Positions 16,591 to 25,146 of a stretch of DNA of 64,000 nt are shown here, piece after piece (the first letter of the stretch is position 1; every line of letters starts with the position of its first letter). The DNA lies in contig DATLNM010000037.1 in the NCBI GenBank assembly GCA_035536775.1, forward strand, positions 62,001 through 126,000, in the 5' to 3' direction. The notes beneath the pieces were generated by a model. The model worked only from the letters and a program-made list of their open reading frames with translations, was not told the origin of the DNA and did not search any database. Position numbers and translations under genes: made by a program. The stretch comes from DATLNM01 sp035536775 (GTDB lineage: Bacteria > Actinomycetota > CADDZG01 > WHSQ01).

Positions 16591-17661
16591 GTGGACGTAG
16601 AGGACGCGCTCCGTTCGATAGCGCTCCCGCTCGTGCGCTTCGGCGGTTTCGCAGCCACTGCTCTCGTCATGGGCATCCCGGCGATCATCCTGCTGGTCCT
16701 GCGCCCGAGCTTCTCGGGCCTGGAGGGTCATGACTGGGACGCGGGCCGCGCAGGCGTCGCAGCTCGCCTCGAAGGTTTCGTGCGAGCGGCTCTGATCTCG
16801 TCGGTTGCCACGACTGCCCTCTATCTCCTGCTCCAGGCGACCGTCGTATCGGAGTTGCGTGACACCGACATGGGCGGGGACACGCTCACGTCTGTCGTCG
16901 AAACGAGCTTCGGCCGGTGGCAAGCGATCCGTTTTCCCATCCTCGCCGGCTTGGCCGCGATCCTCGTCGGCAAGGTCCGCGGTTCACTACGGCCGGGAGG
17001 GATGCGCGCATGGTGGGCATTGTGGCTTGGGTTGGGAGTCGCCCTTACCGCGACCAGCTCGATGTCCGGTCACGCCGCGGTGTCATCTCCTCGCACACTC
17101 GCGATCCTCAACGACGTCGTTCATCTCGTGTCGGGTTCCATCTGGTTCGCCGGGATCGTGGTCCTCGCCGTCGTTCTGCCCGACGGGTGGAGAAATCGCA
17201 GTCAGGAGGACGGTGTCAAGTTGCTCGCGCCTGCCGTCACCGCGTTCTCACGCGTCGCGCTCGTGTCGATCAGCGTCGTTGCGGTGACCGGGACGCTGAA
17301 CTCGTTGTTCAATGTTGAGTCGCCCGGCGACCTCCTCAGCTCAGGCTACGGGCGGACCCTCGCGTTGAAGATCATCTTGTTCCTAGGCATTCTGGCACTG
17401 GGAGGGATCAATCACTTCGTCCTGCGCCGCAAGTTGGAGCTATCACTCGCGGGGGGACGCCCGGGAGGCGCACATCGCGCGTTCCGACGGACCATCGCCA
17501 TCGAGCTCGCGATCGCCATCGGGCTCATGGCCCTGACCGGTTTGCTCACAGGTCTTGCGCGGACTCGGCCTTCGGTGGCGGTGGGGGTTCCGGGAAGCGC
17601 TGGGTCAGTCGCGCTAGACGCGCAACATCCACCCGCCCAGGCTTCCAACCAGACCCGCTAG
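16591..17661 (+). CDS. copD: CopD-family copper resistance membrane protein
   Basis: A 356-residue polytopic protein with about eight hydrophobic helices. The conserved CopD region has MSGHAAVSSPRTLAILNDVVHLVSGSIWFAG, with His residues that line the putative copper path, and GGINHFVLRRKLE toward the C-terminus. The family acts with periplasmic CopC in copper handling. A CopC-like gene lies on the opposite strand and overlaps this gene's end by 48 bases. GTG start at 16591. Specific direction of copper transport cannot be inferred. Confidence 0.8.
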   Translation: MDVEDALRSIALPLVRFGGFAATALVMGIPAIILLVLRPSFSGLEGHDWDAGRAGVAARLEGFVRAALISSVATTALYLLLQATVVSELRDTDMGGDTLTSVVETSFGRWQAIRFPILAGLAAILVGKVRGSLRPGGMRAWWALWLGLGVALTATSSMSGHAAVSSPRTLAILNDVVHLVSGSIWFAGIVVLAVVLPDGWRNRSQEDGVKLLAPAVTAFSRVALVSISVVAVTGTLNSLFNVESPGDLLSSGYGRTLALKIILFLGILALGGINHFVLRRKLELSLAGGRPGGAHRAFRRTIAIELAIAIGLMALTGLLTGLARTRPSVAVGVPGSAGSVALDAQHPPAQASNQTR

Positions 17662-18426
17662 TGCAAGCGCCGTAAGGACGGCCTCACGTTCGACCGGGGG
17701 CGGATCGACGGGCGGCGGTGCGGCGGCAGGTCCGAATGTCGGTGAAGGGGACGGCACGGGCGAAGGGGTGACAACGGTCTCGTCCGGCTCCCGGTGGCCT
17801 TTGCCCTCATGCTTTCCGTGGCGTCCCTCGTGTTTGGGCCGATCGTCCGTGCCATCGTGCTCGCCCTCGTGATCCCCCATGCCGTCGTCTCCGTGGGTCC
17901 CGGGGTCGCCTTCGTGGTCGTCGTCGGAATGATCGCCCATCCCCTCGCCGTCCTCGTCCCTGTCACCATGGTTGTGGTCCGGAGGTTCGGGCTCTTCGTG
18001 GCCGCCATGGTCACCATGACCGCCGGCGCAGGGCGTGCCGGAGTCGACGATGAAGTGGAATTTGCCGCGCGAATCTCCGGTTAGGCCGTTCAAGCTGCGA
18101 GCGAGGTACTCGACGACGTAGTGCCCGCTGGGCCCGTCGGAGATACCGACGCGCATCGTCATCAGCTCAACGGTGACGGCGCGGTCGTCGATCCTCTCTC
18201 CGCACTCGTTCACTACCTGCATCCCCGACGAGGGATCGACAGGCTCGGAGAATGTGATCGACACTTCTGTAGGCGGCGCGGCGACGTGGGAATCGGGAGC
18301 GGGATCGCTGCCGGTGCGCTCGGGCGCAGCCGTGGGCGATGCCGGAGCCGCGGCCGCGTGGCCCGATGCCCACAACGGCACGAGAAGGCAGGTCGCGAGC
18401 AGGAATAGGCGGCGGATATCCATCAT
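17614..18426 (-). CDS. exported CopC-like protein with His/Asp-rich linker and C-terminal anchor
   Basis: A protein of about 270 residues. It has a signal peptide (RRLFLLATCLLVPLWASGHA), a CopC-type Ig-like domain (about 30-135: SDPAPDSHV, VSITFSEPVDP, GHYVVEYLARS), a strongly His/Asp/Gly-rich stretch (about 140-225) suited to loose metal binding, a Pro-rich spacer and a C-terminal transmembrane helix (LTALALAGLVGSLGGWML). The frame is open to 18465, but tandem ATGs at 18426/18423 fit the signal peptide. It is convergent with copD, overlapping it by 48 bases, so the last residues of both proteins come from the same DNA. A role as copper donor or buffer for CopD is inferred. Confidence 0.82.
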   Translation of the reverse strand: MMDIRRLFLLATCLLVPLWASGHAAAAPASPTAAPERTGSDPAPDSHVAAPPTEVSITFSEPVDPSSGMQVVNECGERIDDRAVTVELMTMRVGISDGPSGHYVVEYLARSLNGLTGDSRGKFHFIVDSGTPCAGGHGDHGGHEEPEPPDHNHGDRDEDGEGMGDHSDDDHEGDPGTHGDDGMGDHEGEHDGTDDRPKHEGRHGKHEGKGHREPDETVVTPSPVPSPSPTFGPAAAPPPVDPPPVEREAVLTALALAGLVGSLGGWMLRV

Positions 18427-18492
18427 CTCTAGTACGTAAGAAGGTTCGCCGCCGGATCGAACCAACCTCTCCCGGGCTGCCCCAGACCCCCT

Positions 18493-18508
18493 CCTCTTAA
18501 CTAAGAGG
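18493..18508. terminator. short palindromic hairpin near a gene end
   Basis: CCTCTT, loop AACT, AAGAGG: a 6-bp perfect stem covering the stop codon of the minus-strand gene ending at 18497. It sits between that gene and the start of the CopC-like gene. Without a clear T-run it is only a possible weak terminator. Confidence 0.3.
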
Positions 18509-19360
18509 GGTCAATTCCAGGATCTCGCAGTCGTCGCGCCAGCGGCGGGCGGTTGCCTCGGGCGCGCCGGGGATGTTGAGTCGCTTCTCGGCGATCCTCT
18601 CGGCGATGGCGTCCCAGTCGTCGTCCTTGGGAAGCACCCGCACGGCCGCAGGGATCTCCCCGACGCGCGAGTTCTTGCCCTTCCACCGGAAGATGATGTC
18701 GCAGCGACGGAGCTGCGCCGCGTTGGGGATGGTCTGCTGTCGTTCACCTGAGATGACATAAAGGGTGCCGCCCTTGTCGTTCAGGTACCAGACCGGCATC
18801 GTGCGCTGCACGCCGTCCTCGTTCCACCGCAGCCAGATGATCGTGGACTTCTTCAGCGACTCCTGGACCGCGTCGGTCGCGGTGTTGCCCGACACCGATG
18901 ACATCGGGTCTGCCCAGTCGAGACGCTCGTCGACCTTGTAGAGCACGTCGCTCCATGTTGTATCGGTCGCGGTGAGGAGATACCAGGAAGCCTGCGTGAA
19001 GAACTCGTCGATCGCTTCGGTAGGCGTCGCGTAGTCGCCATAGTGGGCCAGCTGTATCTCGCCGTCGGGACGTTCGACGAAGAAGAACACCCAGTTGCGG
19101 TAGTCGGGCGAGAGGTACGCCTCGCCCCAGTGGACGTGGGGTTCTGCGATCTCGAGATGTAGACCGATGGACGCGCCGGGGACGTCGGCCTGGAAGCCGG
19201 TCCAGTAGACCTGGACGCTCCGCTTGACGTCCTGCTCGAGCTCCACCCGCAGGATGCCCCGTGCAGCGACGGTCTCTTCCTTCAGGACCCCGTGTTGAGC
19301 GATCTCGCGCGCCACGAGGTCGCGGATCGCCGCGAGCCGGTCGGTCTCAGTGATGGCCAT
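18497..19360 (-). CDS. uncharacterised protein with PNPOx-like C-terminal part
   Basis: A 287-residue protein with no signal peptide or membrane helix. The N-terminal half (1-150) is an unrecognised alpha/beta domain rich in Trp and acidic residues. The C-terminal half (about 165-275: TIIWLRWNEDGVQRTMPVWYLND, then LYVISGERQQTIPN and IIFRWKGKNSRV) resembles the split-barrel flavin/F420-binding fold of the pyridoxamine-phosphate-oxidase superfamily. That resemblance is by eye only. ATG start at 19360. A gap of about 150 bases separates it from the upstream sdhC-like gene. Confidence 0.6.
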   Translation of the reverse strand: MAITETDRLAAIRDLVAREIAQHGVLKEETVAARGILRVELEQDVKRSVQVYWTGFQADVPGASIGLHLEIAEPHVHWGEAYLSPDYRNWVFFFVERPDGEIQLAHYGDYATPTEAIDEFFTQASWYLLTATDTTWSDVLYKVDERLDWADPMSSVSGNTATDAVQESLKKSTIIWLRWNEDGVQRTMPVWYLNDKGGTLYVISGERQQTIPNAAQLRRCDIIFRWKGKNSRVGEIPAAVRVLPKDDDWDAIAERIAEKRLNIPGAPEATARRWRDDCEILELTPLS

Positions 19361-19512
19361 ATACCGACCCTACCTGTCCCCTTCGAGCAACCACTTAGCG
19401 TTGGTTGCTCTGCGCCGGCATCGTCTTCGACGCTGCCTTTGCGGCGCGATCGTCGACGAGATTGAGGATTCCGCCCCCGGCGGAGCCGCGACGATCGCTT
19501 GTTCTGGAACGC

Positions 19513-19995
19513 TCATGCGAACGGAGACGTTTCCCATGCCGATCGCAGCATGAAGAACGCGGCGGGCGAGAACGCGGCCAAGAAGAGGACGAGCTCCGCG
19601 TACGCGAACCCTTTCTGTCGCAGCGCAAGCTTGGGCCAGAAGTCGAACAGGATGATCCGCAGACCGTTGAACGCGTGGTAGATCACCGCGCCCACGAGCA
19701 TGACTTCGAAGGGCTTGAACCACCACTGCTTATAGAGCTCGATCGTCTCGTCGTAGAGCTCGGGTCCGAACCCGATCGCGAAGGTGTCCACGATGTGTCC
19801 GAACAGGAACGCGACGACGAGTACACCCGTGATCCGGTGCGCCGCCCAGCTCCACTGACCGATGCCGCCCTTGTAGATAGGTCCCTTGGCGGACTTGCGG
19901 AGCCGGAGCAGATCGACGAGGAGGTAGAGCACGAATAGCCCGGACCCCGCGGTCAGCAGGAAGACGAAGCCCTCGATCGCTCGTGCGGCAAGCAT
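19513..19995 (-). CDS. sdhC: SdhC-like succinate dehydrogenase cytochrome b subunit
   Basis: About 160 residues, four hydrophobic helices. Signature 1 is WAAHRITGVLVV with the His/Arg pair near the quinone site, the heme-ligand His is likely in LFGHIVDTF, and signature 2 is IYHAFNGLRIILFDF. These match the SdhC/SdhD cytochrome b556 family that anchors succinate dehydrogenase and carries electrons to quinone. The frame is open to 20088; the ATG at 19995 is chosen because upstream codons overlap the neighbouring ATPase gene. No sdhA, sdhB or sdhD gene is adjacent, which is unusual. Confidence 0.78.
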   Translation of the reverse strand: MLAARAIEGFVFLLTAGSGLFVLYLLVDLLRLRKSAKGPIYKGGIGQWSWAAHRITGVLVVAFLFGHIVDTFAIGFGPELYDETIELYKQWWFKPFEVMLVGAVIYHAFNGLRIILFDFWPKLALRQKGFAYAELVLFLAAFSPAAFFMLRSAWETSPFA

Positions 19996-20006
19996 CGTGA
20001 GGAATA

Positions 20007-21131
20007 TTAGTGGAAGAGCTGCTCCGATATGGCGAGGAGCCCCGGGAGGTCCACTGCTTCCTGCTCGAGATATGGGACCCGCACCCACATGTGGCTTGGG
20101 ATCTTGCGCGCTAGTTCCTTGAGGTTGGCCTCTTCGAGCTCGACCACCCTGCGGAACGACTGTTCGTTCTCGATGAGCTTCGCCAATAGGCGGCCGGCCC
20201 CATCCTCGGATTCGAGCTTCGCCAGCTGCCTGGGCTTGAGCTCTACCGGGTCACCTATCTGGGGATGGACGCGGTTGACCACGAGGGCACCGAAGGGGAG
20301 GCCTGATTCGTTGAGGCGAGTCGCGAAGAACGTGGCTTCGGCGACGGAGTCCTCCGCGGGCGACGTGACGATCACGAACGTCGTTTCGTTCGACTGTAGG
20401 AGCCGTGCCACGGCGCGGGCGCGCTCCTTGAACCCCTCGTACATCCCTTCGAGGTTCCCGAAGAACTCAGCGGTGTCTTCGAGAACCTCCGTCCCGACGA
20501 TGCGCTTCACGATCTTGAGAAACGTCGTCGCTGCGACGTTGGCCATCCTCATGACGCCTCCACCCGCCTTCATGTAGGGCAGGAGGAACCATCGGAGGAC
20601 GCGGCTTTCGAAGAAGTCCGTCATGCGCTTGGGCGCCTCTAGGAAGTCGAGCGCGTTGCGCGTCGGCGGCGTGTCGATGACGATGACGTCATAGCCACCG
20701 TCGGCGTGAAGCTCGTAGAGCTTCTCCATCGCCATGTACTCCTGGGTGCCCGAAAGCGTTCCGGAGATGTTCCTGTAGAAGCGGTTCGCGATGATCCTCT
20801 CGGCCTGCTCGGGCGTGGGTGCGTACTGCTGAACCACCTTGTCGAACGTCGTCTTGGTGTCGAGCATCGCGGCCCACAGCTCACCCTTTACCTTGATGCC
20901 TGTCTTCTCGAACGTCTTGACGTCGACGCGCGTCGGGTCGTTTGAAAGTGCCTTCAGACCCAGTGATGACGCAAGGCGGCGCGCAGGGTCGATCGTCAGG
21001 ACCGCCGCCTTCTTCCCGTCGATCGCCGCGCGCAGGGCGATGGAAGCTGCGGTCGTGGTCTTGCCGACCCCACCGGAGCCGGCGCACACGATGACCTCCT
21101 TCTCTTGGATGATGCTCGGCAGGATGCTCAC
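20007..21131 (-). CDS. ArsA/GET3-like P-loop ATPase (second of a pair)
   Basis: A 374-residue deviant-Walker ATPase. The P-loop is CAGSGGVGKTTTAAS (signature Lys plus KTT), followed by TIDPARRLASSLG and a switch-like VIDTPPTRNALDFL. It lacks the duplicated halves of classical ArsA and so would act as a dimer, possibly with the adjacent paralogue. Paired ArsA-like genes of this kind are conserved in Actinomycetota with unknown targets; no ars operon gene is present here. The ATG overlaps the upstream ATPase stop (ATGA), indicating translational coupling. Confidence 0.85.
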   Translation of the reverse strand: MSILPSIIQEKEVIVCAGSGGVGKTTTAASIALRAAIDGKKAAVLTIDPARRLASSLGLKALSNDPTRVDVKTFEKTGIKVKGELWAAMLDTKTTFDKVVQQYAPTPEQAERIIANRFYRNISGTLSGTQEYMAMEKLYELHADGGYDVIVIDTPPTRNALDFLEAPKRMTDFFESRVLRWFLLPYMKAGGGVMRMANVAATTFLKIVKRIVGTEVLEDTAEFFGNLEGMYEGFKERARAVARLLQSNETTFVIVTSPAEDSVAEATFFATRLNESGLPFGALVVNRVHPQIGDPVELKPRQLAKLESEDGAGRLLAKLIENEQSFRRVVELEEANLKELARKIPSHMWVRVPYLEQEAVDLPGLLAISEQLFH

Positions 21132-22120
21132 GCGTCCGTCTCCTCGATTCCCCGTTGGATGACGTCGGCGAGCACCTCGATGTCGGGGAGCCCGAGTCCG
21201 GCAGAGAACAGATACGGCAGCTCGACGACGGGTGCCTCGGTCTTGGCCTTGAGCTTTTTCAGGTGTCGGGACTGGATCTTGCGACGCGCCGTCAGGAACC
21301 GCGCGTAACCGATCAGTCCGTCGATGTCTTCCTCCTCGAGCTCGACGCCCACGGCCTTAGCCGCAACGGCTAGCTCTCCATCGAGCTCCCCGCGCTTCGC
21401 CAACCGCGATTCCTCGGTGGGGGTGAACAGACGCGTATAGACGGCGTTGGCGAACACCATGCCTTCGTTGAGCCCAACCGAGGTCCTCAGTGCTTCAGAG
21501 GTCTCGATCGTCTCGGTCACCGGCATCTCTTCGGCGAGTGTCACGAGATGTACGCGTGTGCGCGCTGGGTCGCGCAACATCTCGATCATCCAGTCGGACT
21601 GCTTCCTCACGGGACCGACGCGGAGCGCGTCGGAGAGCCCCATCGGTGCGGAGAGGAAGGTCAGCATGTGACCTGCAGCCGGCGCGTCGAGGATGATCGT
21701 GTCGAACCGGTGTCCGGCCGCTCCGGCCTTTCCTTCTTCGAGGTACCAGACCTTGCCGAGGACGAGGATGTCCTTTAGCCCCGGGGCCGCGGTGGTGACG
21801 TAGTCGACGAAGTGTGTGCTCGTGAAGACCTTAGAGATCCGGCGCATGTGGTACTGGACGCGGAGGTATTCCTCCATCGCCTCCTCGGGGGTGATCTTGA
21901 GTCCCCACACCCCTGGGGACATCTCCTTGGGGGTGAAGCCCGGATGCGCCCCGCCGAAGAGCTTCGGGAGGGTCCCTTTCTGATCGACCTCGGCGATGCA
22001 TACCTTGCGGCCACCCCGAGCCGCGAGGACGGCCAAAGCGGCGGCCACGGTCGTCTTCCCTACGCCTCCTTTTCCGGAGACGATGAGGATCTTGGGCGCG
22101 AAGAACTCATCCAGCGTCAC
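21128..22120 (-). CDS. ArsA/GET3-like P-loop ATPase (first of a pair)
   Basis: A 330-residue ATPase with deviant Walker A SGKGGVGKTTVAAAL at residues about 15-29, then AEVDQKGTLPKLFGG and IILDAPAAGHMLTFL. It is paralogous to the next gene, and the two overlap by 4 bases. The pair probably forms a heteromeric or alternately used ATPase for membrane-protein or metal handling; substrate unknown. It is divergent from the NfeD gene, with a 76-base intergenic gap that should hold both promoters. Confidence 0.85.
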   Translation of the reverse strand: MTLDEFFAPKILIVSGKGGVGKTTVAAALAVLAARGGRKVCIAEVDQKGTLPKLFGGAHPGFTPKEMSPGVWGLKITPEEAMEEYLRVQYHMRRISKVFTSTHFVDYVTTAAPGLKDILVLGKVWYLEEGKAGAAGHRFDTIILDAPAAGHMLTFLSAPMGLSDALRVGPVRKQSDWMIEMLRDPARTRVHLVTLAEEMPVTETIETSEALRTSVGLNEGMVFANAVYTRLFTPTEESRLAKRGELDGELAVAAKAVGVELEEEDIDGLIGYARFLTARRKIQSRHLKKLKAKTEAPVVELPYLFSAGLGLPDIEVLADVIQRGIEETDA

Positions 22121-22196
22121 CGCCCAGTTCTATCCCACATCGCCGGTTCTACCCCCCAGTGCTCCGTCTCGGGTGACGCGTGGGAACATCGGCCCG

Positions 22197-23522
22197 ATGA
22201 GGAAGCTCAGATCATTCATCGTGCTGGTGGGCCTCGCTGCAATAGTGCTGGGGTCGGGCGCGATGGCTCAGGGGTCGTCGCCCATCGTCGATCTCGTCGA
22301 GGTTCGGGGCCTCATCGACGCGCCCACGGCGGATTACATGTCGACGCGGCTGGAGGCCGCGGCTGAGTCATCCGACGTCATCGTCATTCAGCTCGACACG
22401 CCCGGCGGCCTCGACGTACCGATGCGATCGATCATCCAGGAGATGCTGGACTCGCCTATCCCAGTCGTCGTGTGGATCGCGCCTCGTGGAGCGCGCGCTG
22501 CGTCGGCGGGTGTCTTCATCACCTACGCCGCCGACCTCGCGTTCATGGCAGCGACGACCGAGATCGGAGCTGCCACACCGGTCAACCTCGGTGGTCGTCT
22601 CGATCCAACGCTGGCTCGCAAGGTGACCGAGGATGCGGCGGCTTTCCTAGGCGAGCTCGCACGTACCAACCGGCGTGACGAGACGTTCGCGGCCGAGGCA
22701 GTCCGTGATGCGACATCGATCGGCGTCACCGAGGCCGTGGAGCGCGGGGTCGTCGACGGTCAAGCGTCTTCGCTCGAGGATCTGTTGCGCGCTATGGACG
22801 GACGCTCGATCTCTATCGAAGGCGATATGGCCGAGACGGTCATCGAATCATGGGACGAGGAGCGAGGCGTTCCGAGCGCGACGGTGCGCTTCCAACAGAT
22901 GAATCTGTTGCAGAGGTTGCTGCACGCGATCACCGATCCTGAGGTCGCGTTCTTCCTGGTGCTGATCGGTGCGTTCGGAATCATCTTCGAGCTCTACAAC
23001 CCTGGCATCGGGCTCGCCGGGATGCTCGGTGGCGTCGGGATACTGATGGGGTTCTATGCACTGAGCGCGTTGCCGACGAACTGGGCTGCCGCTGCACTGG
23101 TGGTGCTTGGAGTCGCTCTCTTCCTGGTCGACCTCCACATCGCGGGACTTGGTGTGTGGACCGCGGGTGGCGTGGTTGCTCTCGTCTCGGGTGGCTTGTT
23201 GCTGTTCTCGGGCGCGCCCGATGTATTGCGTCTCAGTCCGATCTCTATCGCGGTTGCGGTCGTTGTGACGCTGCTGTTCTTCATCTCTGTGATGACCGCC
23301 GCGTTACGGGTGCGCCTGCGTCGTCCGATCACGGGCGAGGAAGGCATCGTCGGCACGATCGGTGAGGCGACGACCGATATCGCGCCGGAGGGCACGGTCA
23401 TGACCAAGGGGACGCTGTGGCGCGCTCGCACGATGGAGACTGGGATCGCGGCTGGTTCCAAGGTTCAGGTCAAGGCGACCGAAGGCCTCGTTCTCCTGGT
23501 CGAGCCTCTCCACGACGAGTAG
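22197..23522 (+). CDS. NfeD-family membrane serine protease (ClpP-class domain)
   Basis: About 441 residues. The ATG at 22197 gives a signal peptide (LRSFIVLVGLAAIVLGSGAMA). Residues about 35-235 form a ClpP/crotonase-fold protease domain with VIQLDTPGGLDV, APRGARAASAGVFI (nucleophile Ser region) and a catalytic-Lys region near ARKVTEDAAAFL. Four to five transmembrane helices follow (about 245-370), then a C-terminal OB-fold NfeD domain (GEEGIVGTIGEATTDI). Long NfeD proteins work with SPFH/stomatin proteins, and an SPFH gene follows 82 bases downstream. Confidence 0.9.
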   Translation: MRKLRSFIVLVGLAAIVLGSGAMAQGSSPIVDLVEVRGLIDAPTADYMSTRLEAAAESSDVIVIQLDTPGGLDVPMRSIIQEMLDSPIPVVVWIAPRGARAASAGVFITYAADLAFMAATTEIGAATPVNLGGRLDPTLARKVTEDAAAFLGELARTNRRDETFAAEAVRDATSIGVTEAVERGVVDGQASSLEDLLRAMDGRSISIEGDMAETVIESWDEERGVPSATVRFQQMNLLQRLLHAITDPEVAFFLVLIGAFGIIFELYNPGIGLAGMLGGVGILMGFYALSALPTNWAAAALVVLGVALFLVDLHIAGLGVWTAGGVVALVSGGLLLFSGAPDVLRLSPISIAVAVVVTLLFFISVMTAALRVRLRRPITGEEGIVGTIGEATTDIAPEGTVMTKGTLWRARTMETGIAAGSKVQVKATEGLVLLVEPLHDE

Positions 23523-23604
23523 CCACCGGTTCGGCAGCAACGAGGATTTGTCCCTCCGGATGCCCGCCTACTAAGGTTGCTTGCCGGCACGAGAAGGAGG
23601 ACAC

Positions 23605-24522
23605 ATGAACTTCGCGATCCTCGGATTTGTGGTCTTCATATTCATCATCTTCTTGGCGACCGCGGTCCGAGTCGTGCAGGAGTACGAGCGAGGTGTGATC
23701 TTCCGCTTGGGACGCGTTATCCCCGAGCCGAAGGGCCCCGGGCTCTTTTTCCTGGTGCCATTCATCGACAGGATGGTGAAGGTCAACCTTCAGATCGTGA
23801 CGCTCGACGTCCCTCCACAGGACGTCATCACCAAGGACAACGTAACGGTGCGCGTGAACGCGGTCTGTTACTTCCAGGTGTTTCAACCGGTCAAGGCGAT
23901 CGTCGAGGTCGAGAACTACCTCTACGCAACCTCACAGATCGCGCAGACGACGCTGCGGGCGATCTTGTGCAAGGTCGATCTCGATCAGATCCTCACCGAA
24001 CGCGACAACCTCAACCAGGAGCTGCAGCGGATCATCGACGGACTCACCGATCCTTGGGGGGTCAAGGTCGCGCTCGTCGAGATCAAGGATGTGGACCTTC
24101 CGGTCGAGATGCAGCGCGCCATGGCCAAGCAGGCTGAAGCCGAGCGCGAGCGACGCGCCAAGATCATCAACGCTGAAGGTGAGTTCCAAGCTTCGGAGCG
24201 ACTTGCCCAGGCAGCCGAGGTCATCGCTCGGCACCCGATCGCATACCAGCTGCGCTACCTGCAGACGGTCACCGAGGTCGCGGTCGAGAAGAACTCGACA
24301 CTGGTGATCCCGATACCGATCGAGATGCTCGGACCGTTCCAGGCTGCGTTCGGGAAGGACCTCAGCGCGTTCGACGTCGGTCCTGCGGTGCCGGGCGTGC
24401 CGGCGCCTGCTGCGCAACCGACCTCTTCAGGTCCTCCAGCCACGAAACCGGCTCCCGCCAGTCAGCCTGCCCCCGCGAGCCAACCTGCACCTGCGAGCCA
24501 GCCTCCGCCCTCGACGTCTTAG
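23605..24522 (+). CDS. SPFH-domain slipin (stomatin-like)
   Basis: About 305 residues. An N-terminal membrane helix (FAILGFVVFIFIIFLATAVR) is followed by the SPFH/band-7 domain (VVQEYERGVIFRLGRV, GPGLFFLVPFIDRM, LDVPPQDVITKDNVTV) and a coiled-coil stretch (AMAKQAEAERERRAKIINAEGE). The last 35 residues are PASQPA-type repeats, a low-complexity tail. Slipins form large membrane scaffolds with NfeD partners. The ATG at 23605 is supported by a strong GAAGGAGG (23593-23600); upstream in-frame codons are rejected. Confidence 0.92.
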   Translation: MNFAILGFVVFIFIIFLATAVRVVQEYERGVIFRLGRVIPEPKGPGLFFLVPFIDRMVKVNLQIVTLDVPPQDVITKDNVTVRVNAVCYFQVFQPVKAIVEVENYLYATSQIAQTTLRAILCKVDLDQILTERDNLNQELQRIIDGLTDPWGVKVALVEIKDVDLPVEMQRAMAKQAEAERERRAKIINAEGEFQASERLAQAAEVIARHPIAYQLRYLQTVTEVAVEKNSTLVIPIPIEMLGPFQAAFGKDLSAFDVGPAVPGVPAPAAQPTSSGPPATKPAPASQPAPASQPAPASQPPPSTS

Positions 24523-24537
24523 GGCGCGAGGGGCGTC

Positions 24538-25074
24538 CTAGCGGACAACCTCGAAGGCTTCGGGGAGCTTTAGCGTCCCGACCTCCCAGATGACTGCGCA
24601 CCGCTGGGGGTCCTCGTGAACGAGTTTCTTCGCGAGGCCCCACGCGGATGCTGAGCCCGGCTTCACGTAGCGCGGGATCTTGACGGGGATGCGGGCGATG
24701 CCACCTTGCCCGGTGATTCCCCCGCCAGAGAGGAAGACGTCGTTCGAACCAGCCACCACGCCGATCGACATCGAGACGCCGGGGGCGGGCTCGCGGTCGG
24801 GCTGGATCGGAAGCGGTATCCCCAGGCCGAGCGGATCGTGCTCGGCGGGGCGCGACACCTTCACGACGAAGGTGACCGTCTCACCCACGCGATAGGTCGC
24901 CCGCAACGGCTCGTCCAGCTCCACGTGAAGGGTCCAAAGGTAGTAGTCGTTGAAGCCGCAATGAGGAGCGGGGGCGGGCGCTGCCGCCGGTGCTGCGGGG
25001 GCCGCTGAGGGAACGAGGGCGAGAGCTGATGCGAGCGCTGCAGCGAGACAAGCAGAGAGGATGCGCCGCCTCAT
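24538..25074 (-). CDS. secreted protein of unknown function (paralogue of 25147-25674)
   Basis: A 178-residue protein with a signal peptide (LSACLAAALASALALVPSAAPAAP) and a mature region of about 140 residues. It shares with the upstream gene YRVGETVTFVVKVSRPAEHDPLG, GIP near-repeats, a PGVSMSIGV segment, an AWGLAKK segment and one Cys near each end. Predicted mostly beta. The predicted fold suggests a reinforced beta-sandwich, stabilised by a disulfide, but no family was recognised. It lies downstream of its paralogue and an exported S15-type hydrolase in the same orientation. Confidence 0.7.
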   Translation of the reverse strand: MRRRILSACLAAALASALALVPSAAPAAPAAAPAPAPHCGFNDYYLWTLHVELDEPLRATYRVGETVTFVVKVSRPAEHDPLGLGIPLPIQPDREPAPGVSMSIGVVAGSNDVFLSGGGITGQGGIARIPVKIPRYVKPGSASAWGLAKKLVHEDPQRCAVIWEVGTLKLPEAFEVVR

Positions 25075-25146
25075 ACCGTGCTCCTAGCCCGTTGGCGTGA
25101 CAAACCCTAGGTTACCCGCCGCGGGCCTCAGACCTGCAGAAGCGAG

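Noticed and set aside
19361..19512. Possible short gene between the PNPOx-like and SdhC-like genes
   Set aside because: Minus-strand frames give Arg-rich or low-complexity peptides of under 50 residues in conflicting frames; no Shine-Dalgarno and no recognisable motif, so nothing is called.
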